Assembly (NCBI GenBank): GCA_030684835.1
Contig: JAUXWZ010000053.1
Coordinates: forward strand, 1 to 34,966
DNA: 34,966 nt
Direction of reading: 5' to 3'
Origin: Beijerinckiaceae bacterium
GTDB taxonomy: Bacteria; Pseudomonadota; Alphaproteobacteria; Rhizobiales; Beijerinckiaceae
A program made the translations under genes and the position numbers. Position 1 is the stretch's first letter; each line of letters starts with the position of its first letter. Shown one piece after another: positions 1 to 9,300 of this stretch. Below the pieces are notes generated by a model, which saw nothing but the letters and a program-made list of their open reading frames with translations, was not told the DNA's origin and made no database searches.

Positions 1-726
1 CTTGAGGTGCTGACCACCAAAGTCGAAGCGCTGCAAGGTGCAGCGACGGCGACGACGGCTGTTCTCGCCGAGGCGGAAGTCAACTTCAAAGCCGCAGCAT
101 CGCGCGCTGATGCGCTCCAACAGAAACTGACGGACGCCAACGCAAAAGTTGTAGCGCATTCAGAGCTTCGCGCGCAGCTCGCCGAAGCGACGGAGCGCGT
201 GAGCGCGCTTGAAGAGAGCCTGGCTGCATCCCGGCAGCAAGCGGCTGCTTATGAAAAAGCGGCAGCAAAGCTGACCGCTGCGGAGCATGAACTGGAGATT
301 TTGCGCGAAACCGCAGGACTACAAAGCAGCGCTCTCAAAGACGCCCTCGCGCGTCTACCGCAGCTTGAGGTGCTGACCACCAAAGTCGAAGCGCTGCAAG
401 GTGCAGCGACGGCGACGACGGCTGTTCTCGCCGAGGCGGAAGCCAGCTTCAAAGCCGCAGCATCGCGCGCTGATGCGCTCCAACAGAAACTGACCGACGC
501 CAACGCAAAAACTGCGGCGCATTCAGAGCTTCGCGCGCAGCTCACCGCCGCGACGGAGCGCGTGAGCGCGCTTGAAGAGAACCTGGCTGCATCCCGGCAG
601 CAAGCGGCTGCTTATGAAAACGCGACGGCAAGGCTGACTGCTGCGGAGCAGGAATTGCAACTTTTGCGCCGGACCGTGAGGCTGCAAACTGACGCTCTTG
701 AAGAAGCCGCGCCACGCCTTCCGCAG
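1..726 (+). repeat. Two tandem 363-bp direct repeats within coding sequence
   Basis: Copy 1 spans 1-363 and copy 2 spans 364-726, in frame, each encoding 121 residues. By eye the protein copies differ at about 22 of 121 positions. Most differences lie in the last quarter; long stretches of the first 80 residues, and much of the DNA beneath them, are identical. This indicates recent in-frame duplication or gene conversion. More copies may lie upstream of the window. Confidence 0.9.
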
Positions 727-1485
727 CTCGATAAACTGACTTCGCAGGTCAAAAAACTTGAGCTGGAGACTGTCACGCTAGGACAGAAACTGGCGACAGC
801 AAACGGAGACTTGCGCGTCGGCCACGCCAGACGGGGGTCTTTGGAGAGCGAATTGGAGGACCTGCGGCACGAAGCCCGGTTCGCCAGGATCGCCAGCACC
901 GGGGGACTTGTCGGTGTCCTTCGTTCGCTCCCGCTTGGCCAAAATAAAAGAACGACCGCTGCGATACGCTACCCGCGGCCGGATACGTTCGTTCCGTCCG
1001 AAGTGCATATCCGGGACGACTGGACCGACAGTCTGCACGTCGGCCAAGGCGGCGAGCGAATCGGAAGCGAAATCGTGTCGCGACGAAAGTCTGGACATGT
1101 CTTCTTCGGCCCGTACGCTGCTTTGCCGGCCGGTTCCTACGCTGCGGATGTTCAAATCAACCTGAGATCAGGGCTTTTCAAGTCGCAAGGATATTCTCTC
1201 GAAATCGTCGCGCGCGACGAGGTGATCGCTTCTAGCAACCTTGAATTGGCGCGAGGCTACAACCGCTTCTTGATGCCCTTCCGTATTTCAAACGACCGAG
1301 GCGTTTCGGAAATTGAAGTGCGACTCTATTCTCCTGGCACTAACGACATCGCACTGAAAAAGCTTCGCCTCCTCGAATCTTTATCCATCGCATCAGCCCC
1401 TGAACAAAATACGGCCACTTCCGCCCCGTCTACAGACGCAGGCGCCATGCCGGGCGTTCAAAGCGCGGCTGCGCGAGCTTCCTGA
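1..1485 (+). CDS. Repetitive coiled-coil protein with C-terminal beta-rich domain (5' end outside window)
   Basis: The reading frame is open from base 1, so this is the 3' part of a longer gene; the GTG at 7 is internal because the same Leu-Glu-Val-Leu context recurs at 364. The visible 494 residues begin with two tandem copies of a 121-residue Ala/Glu/Gln-rich helical unit (about residues 1-121 and 122-242), then more coiled coil to about residue 290. Residues about 335-465 are a separate beta-strand-rich domain with a GHVFFGPY motif and a later MPFR motif. A very similar domain ends the 1010-residue protein encoded at 18645-21677. No catalytic motif is visible. By analogy it may be a structural or scaffold protein of the glycan machinery, or a carbohydrate-binding one, but the function is not known. 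It is followed by a likely terminator at 1500-1519. The existence of the gene is clear; its function is not. Confidence 0.85.
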   Translation, partial: LEVLTTKVEALQGAATATTAVLAEAEVNFKAAASRADALQQKLTDANAKVVAHSELRAQLAEATERVSALEESLAASRQQAAAYEKAAAKLTAAEHELEILRETAGLQSSALKDALARLPQLEVLTTKVEALQGAATATTAVLAEAEASFKAAASRADALQQKLTDANAKTAAHSELRAQLTAATERVSALEENLAASRQQAAAYENATARLTAAEQELQLLRRTVRLQTDALEEAAPRLPQLDKLTSQVKKLELETVTLGQKLATANGDLRVGHARRGSLESELEDLRHEARFARIASTGGLVGVLRSLPLGQNKRTTAAIRYPRPDTFVPSEVHIRDDWTDSLHVGQGGERIGSEIVSRRKSGHVFFGPYAALPAGSYAADVQINLRSGLFKSQGYSLEIVARDEVIASSNLELARGYNRFLMPFRISNDRGVSEIEVRLYSPGTNDIALKKLRLLESLSIASAPEQNTATSAPSTDAGAMPGVQSAAARAS

Positions 1486-1499
1486 TAAATGATCACTTT

Positions 1500-1519
1500 G
1501 CGCTGAATGCAGCGCTTTA
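1500..1519 (+). terminator. Probable Rho-independent terminator after the coiled-coil gene
   Basis: GCGCTG (1500-1505), a 4-nt loop AATG, and CAGCGC (1510-1515) form a perfect 6-bp GC-rich stem, followed by TTTAT. It begins 15 bases after the stop codon at 1483-1485. The T tract is short, so termination may be partial. Confidence 0.5.
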
Positions 1520-1657
1520 TCGCTAGAAGTCGAAGATGACAGGCTGACTGCCATCAGGGGGCCCATTGCAAGCTGGATTACCTGTAGACGGGCGCTTTAG
1601 TCACGCTATAGGTTGACTGATCTTGTGAGCACCGCTTCCGCATATTCAGAGATCCAG

Positions 1658-3469
1658 ATGCACTCTCCAGAGAGCACGTTGTTTCCCGAAATCGTCATCC
1701 ACGTGGGAGCCGGCAGCGGCCAGCGGGTGCGCGAGTTCCAACAAGCAGGGGCGAAGCGGATCGTTTTACTGGAGGCGGAGGCCGCGATGGCGGCCGACCT
1801 TTCAAAAAGGGCGTCCGAAGACGGCGAAATTCACGTGATCGCAGCTGCCGCAGCGGACAAGGACGGCCATGGTGTGCTCTCAATCTGGAACCTCCCTGAG
1901 TTGAATAGCCTGGTTCCGCCGAAAGAAACGATCCACCAACTCTACCCAAGCCTGCGACTGATTGAACGGCAGGAGGTCCAACTCGTAGGGCCGGAAGGGA
2001 TGATGGCTGACCTCGGCGATCATCGCGGTTCCATTTTCTTAGTCGTGCAGGCGCCCGGCATGGAAGCAACGCTTCTGAATGCGTGGAAGGCGACAGGACA
2101 CCTTGATCGCATCGAGCTACTCGAAGTTCACTGCGCCCAAGAGCCACAATACGAAGGTCAGGCCTCCCGCGTCGAACTTGAGGAGTGGTTGATTGCGGAA
2201 GGTTTTGCGGTAACGGCGCGATCGCTTGAAGACCCGGATTGGCCGATCCTGTATTTACGTGCAGACCATAAAGGCCGCGATCTGGCGCGCGCCACGTCGC
2301 GCGTAAATGAACTGCTCGAGCAGCTGGCGGATCGCGAGAAAGCGCTTGCTAACGCCGAAACCAAACTCAACGCTGCAGCGGACCGCGCCGCAGTCCTCAA
2401 CAAGGGCCTAGCTGACGCAAAGGCCGCAACCGACGCAAAAACCGCAGCGCTCGCCGACGTGGAAACCCAACTCAAGGACGCGGCCGACCGCGCCGCCGTC
2501 CTCGACAAGAGTCTCGTCGACGCAAAGGCCGAAACAGACGCCAAGGGCGCAGCGCTCGCCGACGCCGAGACCAAACTGAAGGCCGCGACGGACCGCGCCA
2601 CAGTCCTCGAAAAGGGCCTCGCTGACGCAAAGGCCGCAACCGACTTAAAGGCCGCTGCCTTCGCCGACGCGGAGAGCAAACTGAAGGCTGCAGCCGACCG
2701 TGCCGCAGCCCTCGAAAAGAGCCTCGTCGACGCAAAGGCCGCAACTGACACCAAAGGCGCAGCGCTCGCCGACGCGGAAACTAAGCTGAAGGCCGCAGCC
2801 GACCGCGCCGCAGTCCTCGACAAAGGCCTCGCTGACGCAAAGGCCGCAACCGACGCAAAAACCGCGGCGCTCGCCGACGCGGAAACCAAACTCAAGGCTG
2901 CAGCCGACCGTGCCGCAGCCCTCGACAAGGGCCTCGCCGACGCAAAGGCCGCAACCGACGCCAAGGCCGCCGCCCTCGCCGACGCCGAGACCAAACTCAA
3001 AGCCGCGACGGACCGCGCAGCAGCCATTGACAGGAGCCTCATCGACGCAAAGGGCGCAACAGACGCCAAGGCCGCAGCGCTCGCCGACGCCGAAACCAAA
3101 CTCAAGGCCGCGACAGAGCGGACAGGAGTTCTCGACAAAGCCTTGGCTGCCGCGCGCAGCCAAAACACATTGCTGGTGGAGGACTCGCACCGGGACCAGA
3201 TGGATGCACGCAGCGCCAGGCAGGATCTCGGTCTAGCCCTGCGACTTCAGAACAAACTGCAGAGCGACCTTCGGGACCTTCAGGCCCGCTTCGAAGTCCT
3301 CCAGAGCGTCCGTGCGGAATACGACGAGTTGCTGCAACAGCTAACACCCCGCCTGCGCGCTGCGGCTCAACAGTTGCAGACACTACCGCTTCAGTCTCCG
3401 AAGAAAGCGCCGCCGCCAGCTCTTGCATCTGAATCCATAAAAAAGATCAAGAAGAAGGCGAAGGGCTGA
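1658..3469 (+). CDS. FkbM-like methyltransferase domain fused to an eight-repeat coiled coil
   Basis: Residues about 10-205 resemble an FkbM-type class I methyltransferase: a VGAGSGQ nucleotide-binding loop at the end of the first strand, an acidic LLEAEAA second-strand end, and an APGME segment where FkbM enzymes carry a D-x-QGxE motif. The usual Asp there is not conserved, so activity is uncertain. Residues about 228-507 are eight back-to-back 35-residue repeats of the type AALADAETKLKAA, five heptads each, predicted as a continuous coiled coil. The C-terminus is Lys-rich. The start is ambiguous: TTG 1613 and GTG 1625 are in frame upstream. I chose the ATG at 1658 because it lies about 10 residues before the fold begins, but no site has a strong Shine-Dalgarno. 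The layout (methyltransferase plus long coil) recalls WbdD-type chain-length rulers; that role is inference. The next gene starts 7 bases downstream. Confidence 0.8.
   Translation: MHSPESTLFPEIVIHVGAGSGQRVREFQQAGAKRIVLLEAEAAMAADLSKRASEDGEIHVIAAAAADKDGHGVLSIWNLPELNSLVPPKETIHQLYPSLRLIERQEVQLVGPEGMMADLGDHRGSIFLVVQAPGMEATLLNAWKATGHLDRIELLEVHCAQEPQYEGQASRVELEEWLIAEGFAVTARSLEDPDWPILYLRADHKGRDLARATSRVNELLEQLADREKALANAETKLNAAADRAAVLNKGLADAKAATDAKTAALADVETQLKDAADRAAVLDKSLVDAKAETDAKGAALADAETKLKAATDRATVLEKGLADAKAATDLKAAAFADAESKLKAAADRAAALEKSLVDAKAATDTKGAALADAETKLKAAADRAAVLDKGLADAKAATDAKTAALADAETKLKAAADRAAALDKGLADAKAATDAKAAALADAETKLKAATDRAAAIDRSLIDAKGATDAKAAALADAETKLKAATERTGVLDKALAAARSQNTLLVEDSHRDQMDARSARQDLGLALRLQNKLQSDLRDLQARFEVLQSVRAEYDELLQQLTPRLRAAAQQLQTLPLQSPKKAPPPALASESIKKIKKKAKG
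2339..3178 (+). repeat. Eight tandem 105-bp coding repeats (35 residues each)
   Basis: Eight in-frame units of exactly 105 bp encode near-identical 35-residue segments (ADAETKLKAAADRAA-type core, ending in a DAKAATDAK-type motif). Units differ mainly at a few positions (Ala/Thr, Val/Ala, Gly/Ser, Lys/Thr). Thirty-five residues equals five heptads, so the heptad register is kept across units. There are no spacers, so this is not a CRISPR array. Confidence 0.93.
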
Positions 3470-3476
3470 TAACAGG

Positions 3477-5576
3477 ATGGCCAAGCGCACAAGTAAAAAG
3501 AAAACGTCGAAAGTCCTTCCGGCTTCCGTGACCGCCAAACAAACTCGTGCGCTGGCCCGGACGATCGAAGAAGCCTTGGAACTCCTGGAAGAGCACTATC
3601 CGAACGTTCCTGAAAAGATTGGCAGGCCCGCAGCGCCGCTTCCAAGCCTTCTTGAGCGGTGCGAGGCTTTGGTCATCGCAACTGAGGTGGAACAGCCGCG
3701 CAGGATCGTCTTCAGTTTCACAGAGGCGGACGAGCAGGTCTCCAATTCCTTGCTCGCGGTGTTGCCCAATCTTCGCTCCATGCGGTGGATCGCTCCTGGC
3801 GCCTGTGAGAGCGGCGTTCGTGACGGCGCGTTGGAGCACGGCGCCGCGACCGGATGCGATCCGGATTTGCTGACCGAAGCGAAAGCCGCAACCTTCGAGG
3901 CGCTCGAGGCCAAACAGCGCCTGCGGGGACAGAGTGTTGTCCTCTCGCTGATCACCAGAACGCAGTATGTAGATCCGGCTGGAAAGCAATTTGCTGAATG
4001 GGCGCTTCGCGGGCTTCAACTGCAGCGTCCGACGGCGGCGATGATTGCTGCTTGTCATCCCCTGCAATCATGGCTTGAGGCGCGTCATCGTGGACGACTG
4101 GGATTTTCCCCTGCGCGTCTTGAGGATTTTGCCGAGCGTTATCTCGCCTTTCTGAATAACCATGACGGCCTCCCCACGGTCACATCCTCAGACATCGCCG
4201 CTGATCCGGCCACCGCAATCGCGCGGTTCGCTAATGCGCTCAAACTGCCCTTGAGTGATTACGTTCGCCAGGAGGCGGCCTCCTTCCAGCCCGAGGATCT
4301 CTTGCCCCGGCAGGAGCCCGGCGGGCCGATGTTGCGCGATGTGAACGGCGCGCCCGCGACAGATGAGCCGCTTGATACGCCCGCCTATTGTGAACTGTGC
4401 GCCCGGCTGGGCTTCGACCCCGCCGATTTGACGCCTGCGCCTGAGCAAGCCTTCCAGCTCGAGACCCAACCGGTTTTGCGGCGGTCGACGCATCGCCTGA
4501 AGCGCGATACGCCGCGCGCAAGGATTACCAACCTTTTACCGCGCGTCGCCATGATCGCCTCGGCCGCCGGCACCTCTTCAGAGCCGCCCCATCGGCTGGT
4601 GGACGCTGCCACCCTCGTCGAACTCGTGGAAGATTGCTTGGCGAACACCACGGAATTTTACAATCGGCTTGATCATCATTTGGCTGGCTTGTCGCCAGCG
4701 GACGGAGCGTTGCTTCTGATCGGCTGCGCCGGCCATTACGCCGTTCTGGGCGATACGAACCATGCTCTCAATCTGATCGCCGAAGCTGTCGAGATCATGC
4801 CGACGAATGATCGCGCTTTGCAGCTCCTGGCCTCGGATGTGTACTTGCAATTGCGCAAGCCGGAAATGGCGATTGACATCCTGACGCACGACGCCAGACA
4901 TGGCTCAATGAGTCTGCCGGCGGCGCAGCGCGACCTGCTTGATCGAACGCTGGCGAACAGCCTGTCCAAAAAACCGAATGAGCATGGCCACGCACTGTTG
5001 ATCGATCATCTTACAGCCAATCCGCCCGCTCCGCTGCCCCGCCGCCGGGTGCTAATCGAGATCGGCACGACGCGCGAACGCCTCCCCGGCCAGGGATCTA
5101 CCGAGAAACTGGCCCGCGTCTGCGCACACTTGGGCATGGACTTCATCACAGTCGACATGGACCCGAGAAATTCGCGGCTCGCGCAGCGCATGTTCCGGCA
5201 ATTGGGCTTACCCTTCCGCGCTGTCACTGCGCGTGGAGAGGACTTCCTTGCCGCATGGGACGGGCCGATCGACTATTGCTTCCTCGACGCCTATGATTTC
5301 GACCATGGAATGCATAGCGAATTCCGTCAAAGCCGCTACGAGGCTTTTTTAGGCAGCCGCATTTCCGAGATGGAATGTCACGAAATGCATCTGGCCTGCG
5401 CCCGGTCCCTTGTAACCAAACTCGCGCCGGACGGCGTGATTTGCTTCGACGACACATGGCTCGACGCAAACGGAGCCTGGACCGCAAAGGGGACGACGGC
5501 GATGCCGTTTCTGCTGGACAATGGATTTTTGATCCAATTCAGCGCCAAAAATTCGGCAGTTGTTACGCGCCAATGA
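3477..5576 (+). CDS. Multidomain protein: sulfotransferase-like segment, TPR segment, C-terminal methyltransferase-like domain
   Basis: This 699-residue protein starts with a short Lys-rich stretch. Residues about 75-265 contain a segment (LEDFAERYLAFLNN, then a DIAADP stretch and FANALKLPLSD) that looks like the C-terminal half of bacterial sulfotransferases. A clear PAPS-binding P-loop is not visible, so this part is weakly assigned. Residues about 410-475 look like two TPR helix-turn-helix units. Residues about 523-699 form a class I SAM-methyltransferase-like domain: VLIEIGTTR for motif I, ITVDMDP for the acidic second strand, YCFLDAYDFDH for strand 4, and a late ICFDDTW. The same DDTW style is seen in sugar or O-methyltransferases. 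The ATG follows the previous stop by 7 bases with an upstream AAGGG, so it is probably cotranscribed with the coiled-coil methyltransferase gene. Confidence 0.8.
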   Translation: MAKRTSKKKTSKVLPASVTAKQTRALARTIEEALELLEEHYPNVPEKIGRPAAPLPSLLERCEALVIATEVEQPRRIVFSFTEADEQVSNSLLAVLPNLRSMRWIAPGACESGVRDGALEHGAATGCDPDLLTEAKAATFEALEAKQRLRGQSVVLSLITRTQYVDPAGKQFAEWALRGLQLQRPTAAMIAACHPLQSWLEARHRGRLGFSPARLEDFAERYLAFLNNHDGLPTVTSSDIAADPATAIARFANALKLPLSDYVRQEAASFQPEDLLPRQEPGGPMLRDVNGAPATDEPLDTPAYCELCARLGFDPADLTPAPEQAFQLETQPVLRRSTHRLKRDTPRARITNLLPRVAMIASAAGTSSEPPHRLVDAATLVELVEDCLANTTEFYNRLDHHLAGLSPADGALLLIGCAGHYAVLGDTNHALNLIAEAVEIMPTNDRALQLLASDVYLQLRKPEMAIDILTHDARHGSMSLPAAQRDLLDRTLANSLSKKPNEHGHALLIDHLTANPPAPLPRRRVLIEIGTTRERLPGQGSTEKLARVCAHLGMDFITVDMDPRNSRLAQRMFRQLGLPFRAVTARGEDFLAAWDGPIDYCFLDAYDFDHGMHSEFRQSRYEAFLGSRISEMECHEMHLACARSLVTKLAPDGVICFDDTWLDANGAWTAKGTTAMPFLLDNGFLIQFSAKNSAVVTRQ

Positions 5577-5611
5577 TCTAGACAATTTATTCGCGCGAGG
5601 AATCCGACCAC

Positions 5612-5638
5612 CCTGTAGGCTTGGAATTTGCTTACAGG
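5612..5638 (+). promoter_or_regulatory. Leader hairpin upstream of the DUF115 gene
   Basis: CCTGTAGGC (5612-5620) pairs with GCTTACAGG (5630-5638): a 9-bp stem with one G.U wobble and a 9-nt loop. It ends 9 bases before the AGGAGT ribosome-binding site at 5648-5653. No T tract follows, so it is more likely a leader structure or processing site than an intrinsic terminator. Confidence 0.45.
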
Positions 5639-5647
5639 TCTCACGAC

Positions 5648-5653
5648 AGGAGT
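5648..5653 (+). promoter_or_regulatory. Ribosome-binding site that sets the DUF115 start
   Basis: AGGAGT lies 6 bases before the ATG at 5660. It rules in that ATG over the in-frame TTG at 5621, which sits in the loop of the hairpin at 5612-5638 and has no Shine-Dalgarno. Confidence 0.7.
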
Positions 5654-5659
5654 GACCAC

Positions 5660-6385
5660 ATGCAAAATGTTCAATCGCTCCACATGAAACATAAGCGAGA
5701 GAGATGCTTCATTTTGGGTAACGGACCTTCTCTGAACAATGTCGATGTACAGAAGCTGTCCTCAGAAATCACCTTCGGAGTGAACTCCATCTTCCTGATG
5801 ACCCGCGATGCTGGTTTTTTTCCGACTTACTATGTCGTCGAGGACAATCTTGTTTTTGCTGAGAACAAGGAGGCCATCGACGCATATCGAGGCCCTACGA
5901 AAATATTGCCTGACCGGTACGCGTCTCAACTTACAAATGTCCAGAATTGTCTCACCTTCGAAATGGATACCTCATTCTATAATAAGAACAAGTCTAATTT
6001 TTACTCAATCCCGTTTTTTAACCATGGACCTGAGCCCAGGTTTTACTGCGGCCAGTCAGTCACCTATATAAACATGCAGCTTGCATATTATATGGGATTC
6101 ACAGAAGTTTATTTAATTGGGATGGACTTTTCTTATTCCAAGCCACCATCTCACGAGCAGAACGGCAATCATATACACTCTCATGGTGACGACCCAAATC
6201 ACTTCCATAAGGATTATTTCGGGGCAGGCAAGACTTGGAAAGATCCTCGGCTTGGAAGAGTTCTAAGGAGCTATGTCCGAGCAAAGCACGAGTTCGAGAC
6301 GGACGGACGGATCATCGCCAATGCGACACCTAAGGGAGAATTAGAGCTATTTCAGCGCGTTTCCTACAACTCCCTATTCGAATGA
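5660..6385 (+). CDS. DUF115 (MptE/Maf-like) putative glycosyltransferase, stand-alone
   Basis: The protein has 241 residues from the ATG at 5660. Residues about 15-240 are a DUF115-type Rossmann-like domain: FILGNGPSLN at residues 17-26, a VN pair at 41-42, VVED at 59-62, CGQSVTYI near 130-137, a [14 protein letters not shown] strand near 146-159, and an HFHKDYFG motif with His181 and His183. DUF115 is the core of Maf flagellin glycosyltransferases, whose structure resembles sialyltransferases. The order GNGPSL, then a Gly-Xaa-Ser turn, then an LG/MG..YL.G.DF strand, then a late His also parallels GT42 enzymes such as Cst-II. It overlaps the next gene by 4 bases (ATGA) and is closely paralogous to that protein's C-terminal domain. 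The DNA is visibly AT-richer than the PKS or gmd regions. Glycosyl transfer is inferred. Confidence 0.85.
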   Translation: MQNVQSLHMKHKRERCFILGNGPSLNNVDVQKLSSEITFGVNSIFLMTRDAGFFPTYYVVEDNLVFAENKEAIDAYRGPTKILPDRYASQLTNVQNCLTFEMDTSFYNKNKSNFYSIPFFNHGPEPRFYCGQSVTYINMQLAYYMGFTEVYLIGMDFSYSKPPSHEQNGNHIHSHGDDPNHFHKDYFGAGKTWKDPRLGRVLRSYVRAKHEFETDGRIIANATPKGELELFQRVSYNSLFE

Positions 6386-9300
6386 ACAGAAAAATGAAAA
6401 CCGCTATTTACGTTCTGTACCAGCGTCACGAGTTCGATCAATTCCGTGCTTTCTTTGCTCAGGTACTTCCGGAGCTCTGCGAAAATATCGAAATTCATAT
6501 TCTGATTAACGATAAGGATTGCTTGAGACTACGCGGTGTTACAGGAGGGCATAAACAAACTCATGTGCATTGCGAAGGTCGAAATCTTGGGGTTGCAGGG
6601 GGGCGCAATTACCTCGTTTCTAAAGCCAGCGCCGCAGGTTCTGAGTTCCTAGTGTCCTGCGATACCGACATTATATTTTCGAAAGATTATTTCACGCGCC
6701 TGCGAGACGCTTATATGCGCTTGCATGCGTCTGATCCTAATCTGGGCTATGTGCAACCAATCTTGATGAACGGCCCCAGAGTAACCGAGTGCATTGCTCA
6801 GCTGCAGGTGGAAAGCTGGGATACGCTAGCCGATACAATTGGAAAAGACGATTCTTGGCGCGCGGATTTCTGGCATCCGATTAAAGCTCACTTGGGCGAG
6901 GAGAAGGCCATTGCAGCCATCTTCCATACTGGCGTTAGCAACATCTGGCGCGCTCATTTCGATGAGCCAATGAATTCCAAGTCATACATCCCGTGGAGTT
7001 CCCCCGCATTTGTGGAACGATTTCGCACGACATATGCCACACTGCGAAGCGATCCAAAGCAACTGGCTCAAATAATCATCGCCGGAAAACCAGTTCGGAT
7101 CATGTCGACCGCAGGTGGCGTAACCGCTTTTCATATTGGTGTTCTCCATCGCACCGGCGGCTATAATGACCTATTCAACCCATTTGCCTTTGAAGATTCC
7201 GAACTCGGTTTCCGGAGTACGCAAGGCGGGCTCAACAACTATCTCCTGCCCGACCTGTTTGCCATTCACGACATTTTTCTCGGGGATAACAATCGCACTC
7301 CTATGTATCAGGCCCGGATCGGCGTTCTTCGCGGCGCTGAAATCGCAGGATCGAGACTGGACCAGGATGAAAGCAGCTATGCTTTGACGCAGAGTCTCCT
7401 GAAAGGTCCGCTTCACATGGTGGAACGGTTTCTGAATGCTTCGGCAAAGGACGCGGTAGAACCCGAGACGATTGCTAGGCAACTGCCCTCTTTCTTAACG
7501 TCATATTACTGGGAGCTCTTTCGCGGGCTTTTGGATGCCGCCAGAATGCACTCCGCCGCCACGCTTCCTAACCCCGCACCTATTGTCAGGCTGCTGATGG
7601 GATTCGTGCGCGAAACTCCGACTCGGATAGAAGAATTTGCAATACCGCTTGGCGGTGCCGATTTACGGTCAGACTTTGCTGAAGCAAAGGTCGGAAAAAG
7701 CAGCGACGGAAAACCTATCTATGCTCTCGCTTTAGTTAACTGCCGTATTCATGAAGATGCGGACGGCAAGCCGCTGACTAGTCGATTTTTTGACCTCTTT
7801 GCACGAATTGAAGAAGTGACGGCGGCACGCTATCGACTGACACTGGATGTCCAGTCTAATGAGATTACGCACAGCGTAAAATCGGAACTCATCTATCAGC
7901 CGGACAATGCGGCGAAAGACGGAATATTAGCTCTGAAAAGCTTCGATCTTTTCAGCAAGAAATATGACTACGGTGAATTTTCAACTGAAGACATCTACCC
8001 AGCTCCAAGCCTTTCTGAATCGACGGGCTGGTTGCCGATGATCCTCCAGGAACTGACGAATGCGCGCCGCGCTACTTCCCGCCTAGGGCAAGCTCAGATG
8101 GTTCTGAATGCTCTGGAACAATATCTCACGCTTAAAGCTCCCAAAGGCTCCATCGCCCCCCCGAAGACAACACAACATACCGCCATGGCATCCAAAACAG
8201 AAGCGCATTGTAAAAAGAAAATTCTAATTTTCGCCGACAGTCGCGGACAGCACAAACCAGCGGGATGCACGCACGACATATTTGCCGAACGGCTGGCGAA
8301 GGACGCCCGATTGCAGGTGGACGTGTTCCTGTGTCCGATGAAATGGACGACTACGCTCGATTTTCTGGAGCAATTCCCGCCGGATCGTCTGGCGCAGTAT
8401 GACCATGTGATCCTCTTCACAGGCATTGTGGATTGGTCGCCGCGCCCAGCGCCCAGCGCACGCGCGGATCTGTATGATAACCAGTCCCCTGCTAATTCCG
8501 AAAACCTGGGCCTGAACACACGCGATTATTCGAAGAAAATAATCAACAACAAGAAGTCCATATTTGACCGCGTGTTCGGCGCGCAAGCGATGGCCACGCA
8601 TTTCGCGCAACCCTTCGATACGGTTTACGAGGGGCAGCAAACGATCAACATGTATGGTCTCGCCATGGCGCGCGAGCATCTGATACCGCTGCTTTGCGCC
8701 ATTCCAAACTTGATATTCGTTACCGCGAACCGCTTTGTCCCCGAATGGGAGGGCGATTTCAAACGCGGCCGCCCCGCTAACATCCGGATCACGGAACAAT
8801 ATTCGGACCTTTTCGCAACCGCGCTCAAAGCTGCCAATGTCGCGCTTGTAGATCTACGCGACTGGACGCCTGACACAGTAAAGACGCACACCTGCGACAA
8901 TCTCCACCTGACCAAACGCGGAAGCGATTACATCTACGAAAGGCTTATGGACCTTATGAAACTGGATTCCCCGACCAAAACGACCGGCGTCGAATTCCAG
9001 ATTCCCGACTATAACTTTGCCGGTTTTGGAGCGATCGAACGGGTGCGCGGGTCCAAGCGCGCGGCGGTCATGCAGTCAATTAAGTGCGAAGATCCGTTTC
9101 TTGCGAGTTTGATCATCGGGATCCGCCACAACCCGGAAAAGCCCGAGCGCCTTAACAATCTGCGCTTTCTTCTGCGCTGGATCGACCATCATTACGGCGA
9201 TCTGTTCGACGTGTTGCTCATTGAACAGGACAGCGAGCCACGCCTTAACTTGAAGGATCTCGGGGCGCTGCCCTATGTCCGGCATGCATTCATCTACAAT

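Noticed and set aside
2158-3168. 336-residue open frame on the minus strand across the 105-bp repeats
   Set aside because: It mirrors the repeats on the plus strand; the low-complexity Ala/Ser-rich protein is what the complement of an Ala/Asp/Lys coiled coil encodes. No ribosome-binding site or family motif.
2339-3178. Possible CRISPR or satellite array
   Set aside because: Units are contiguous without spacers, in frame and coding for a heptad-regular coiled coil.
5621-5659. TTG at 5621 as start of the DUF115 gene
   Set aside because: It lies in a hairpin loop and lacks a Shine-Dalgarno, while ATG 5660 has AGGAGT at ideal distance.
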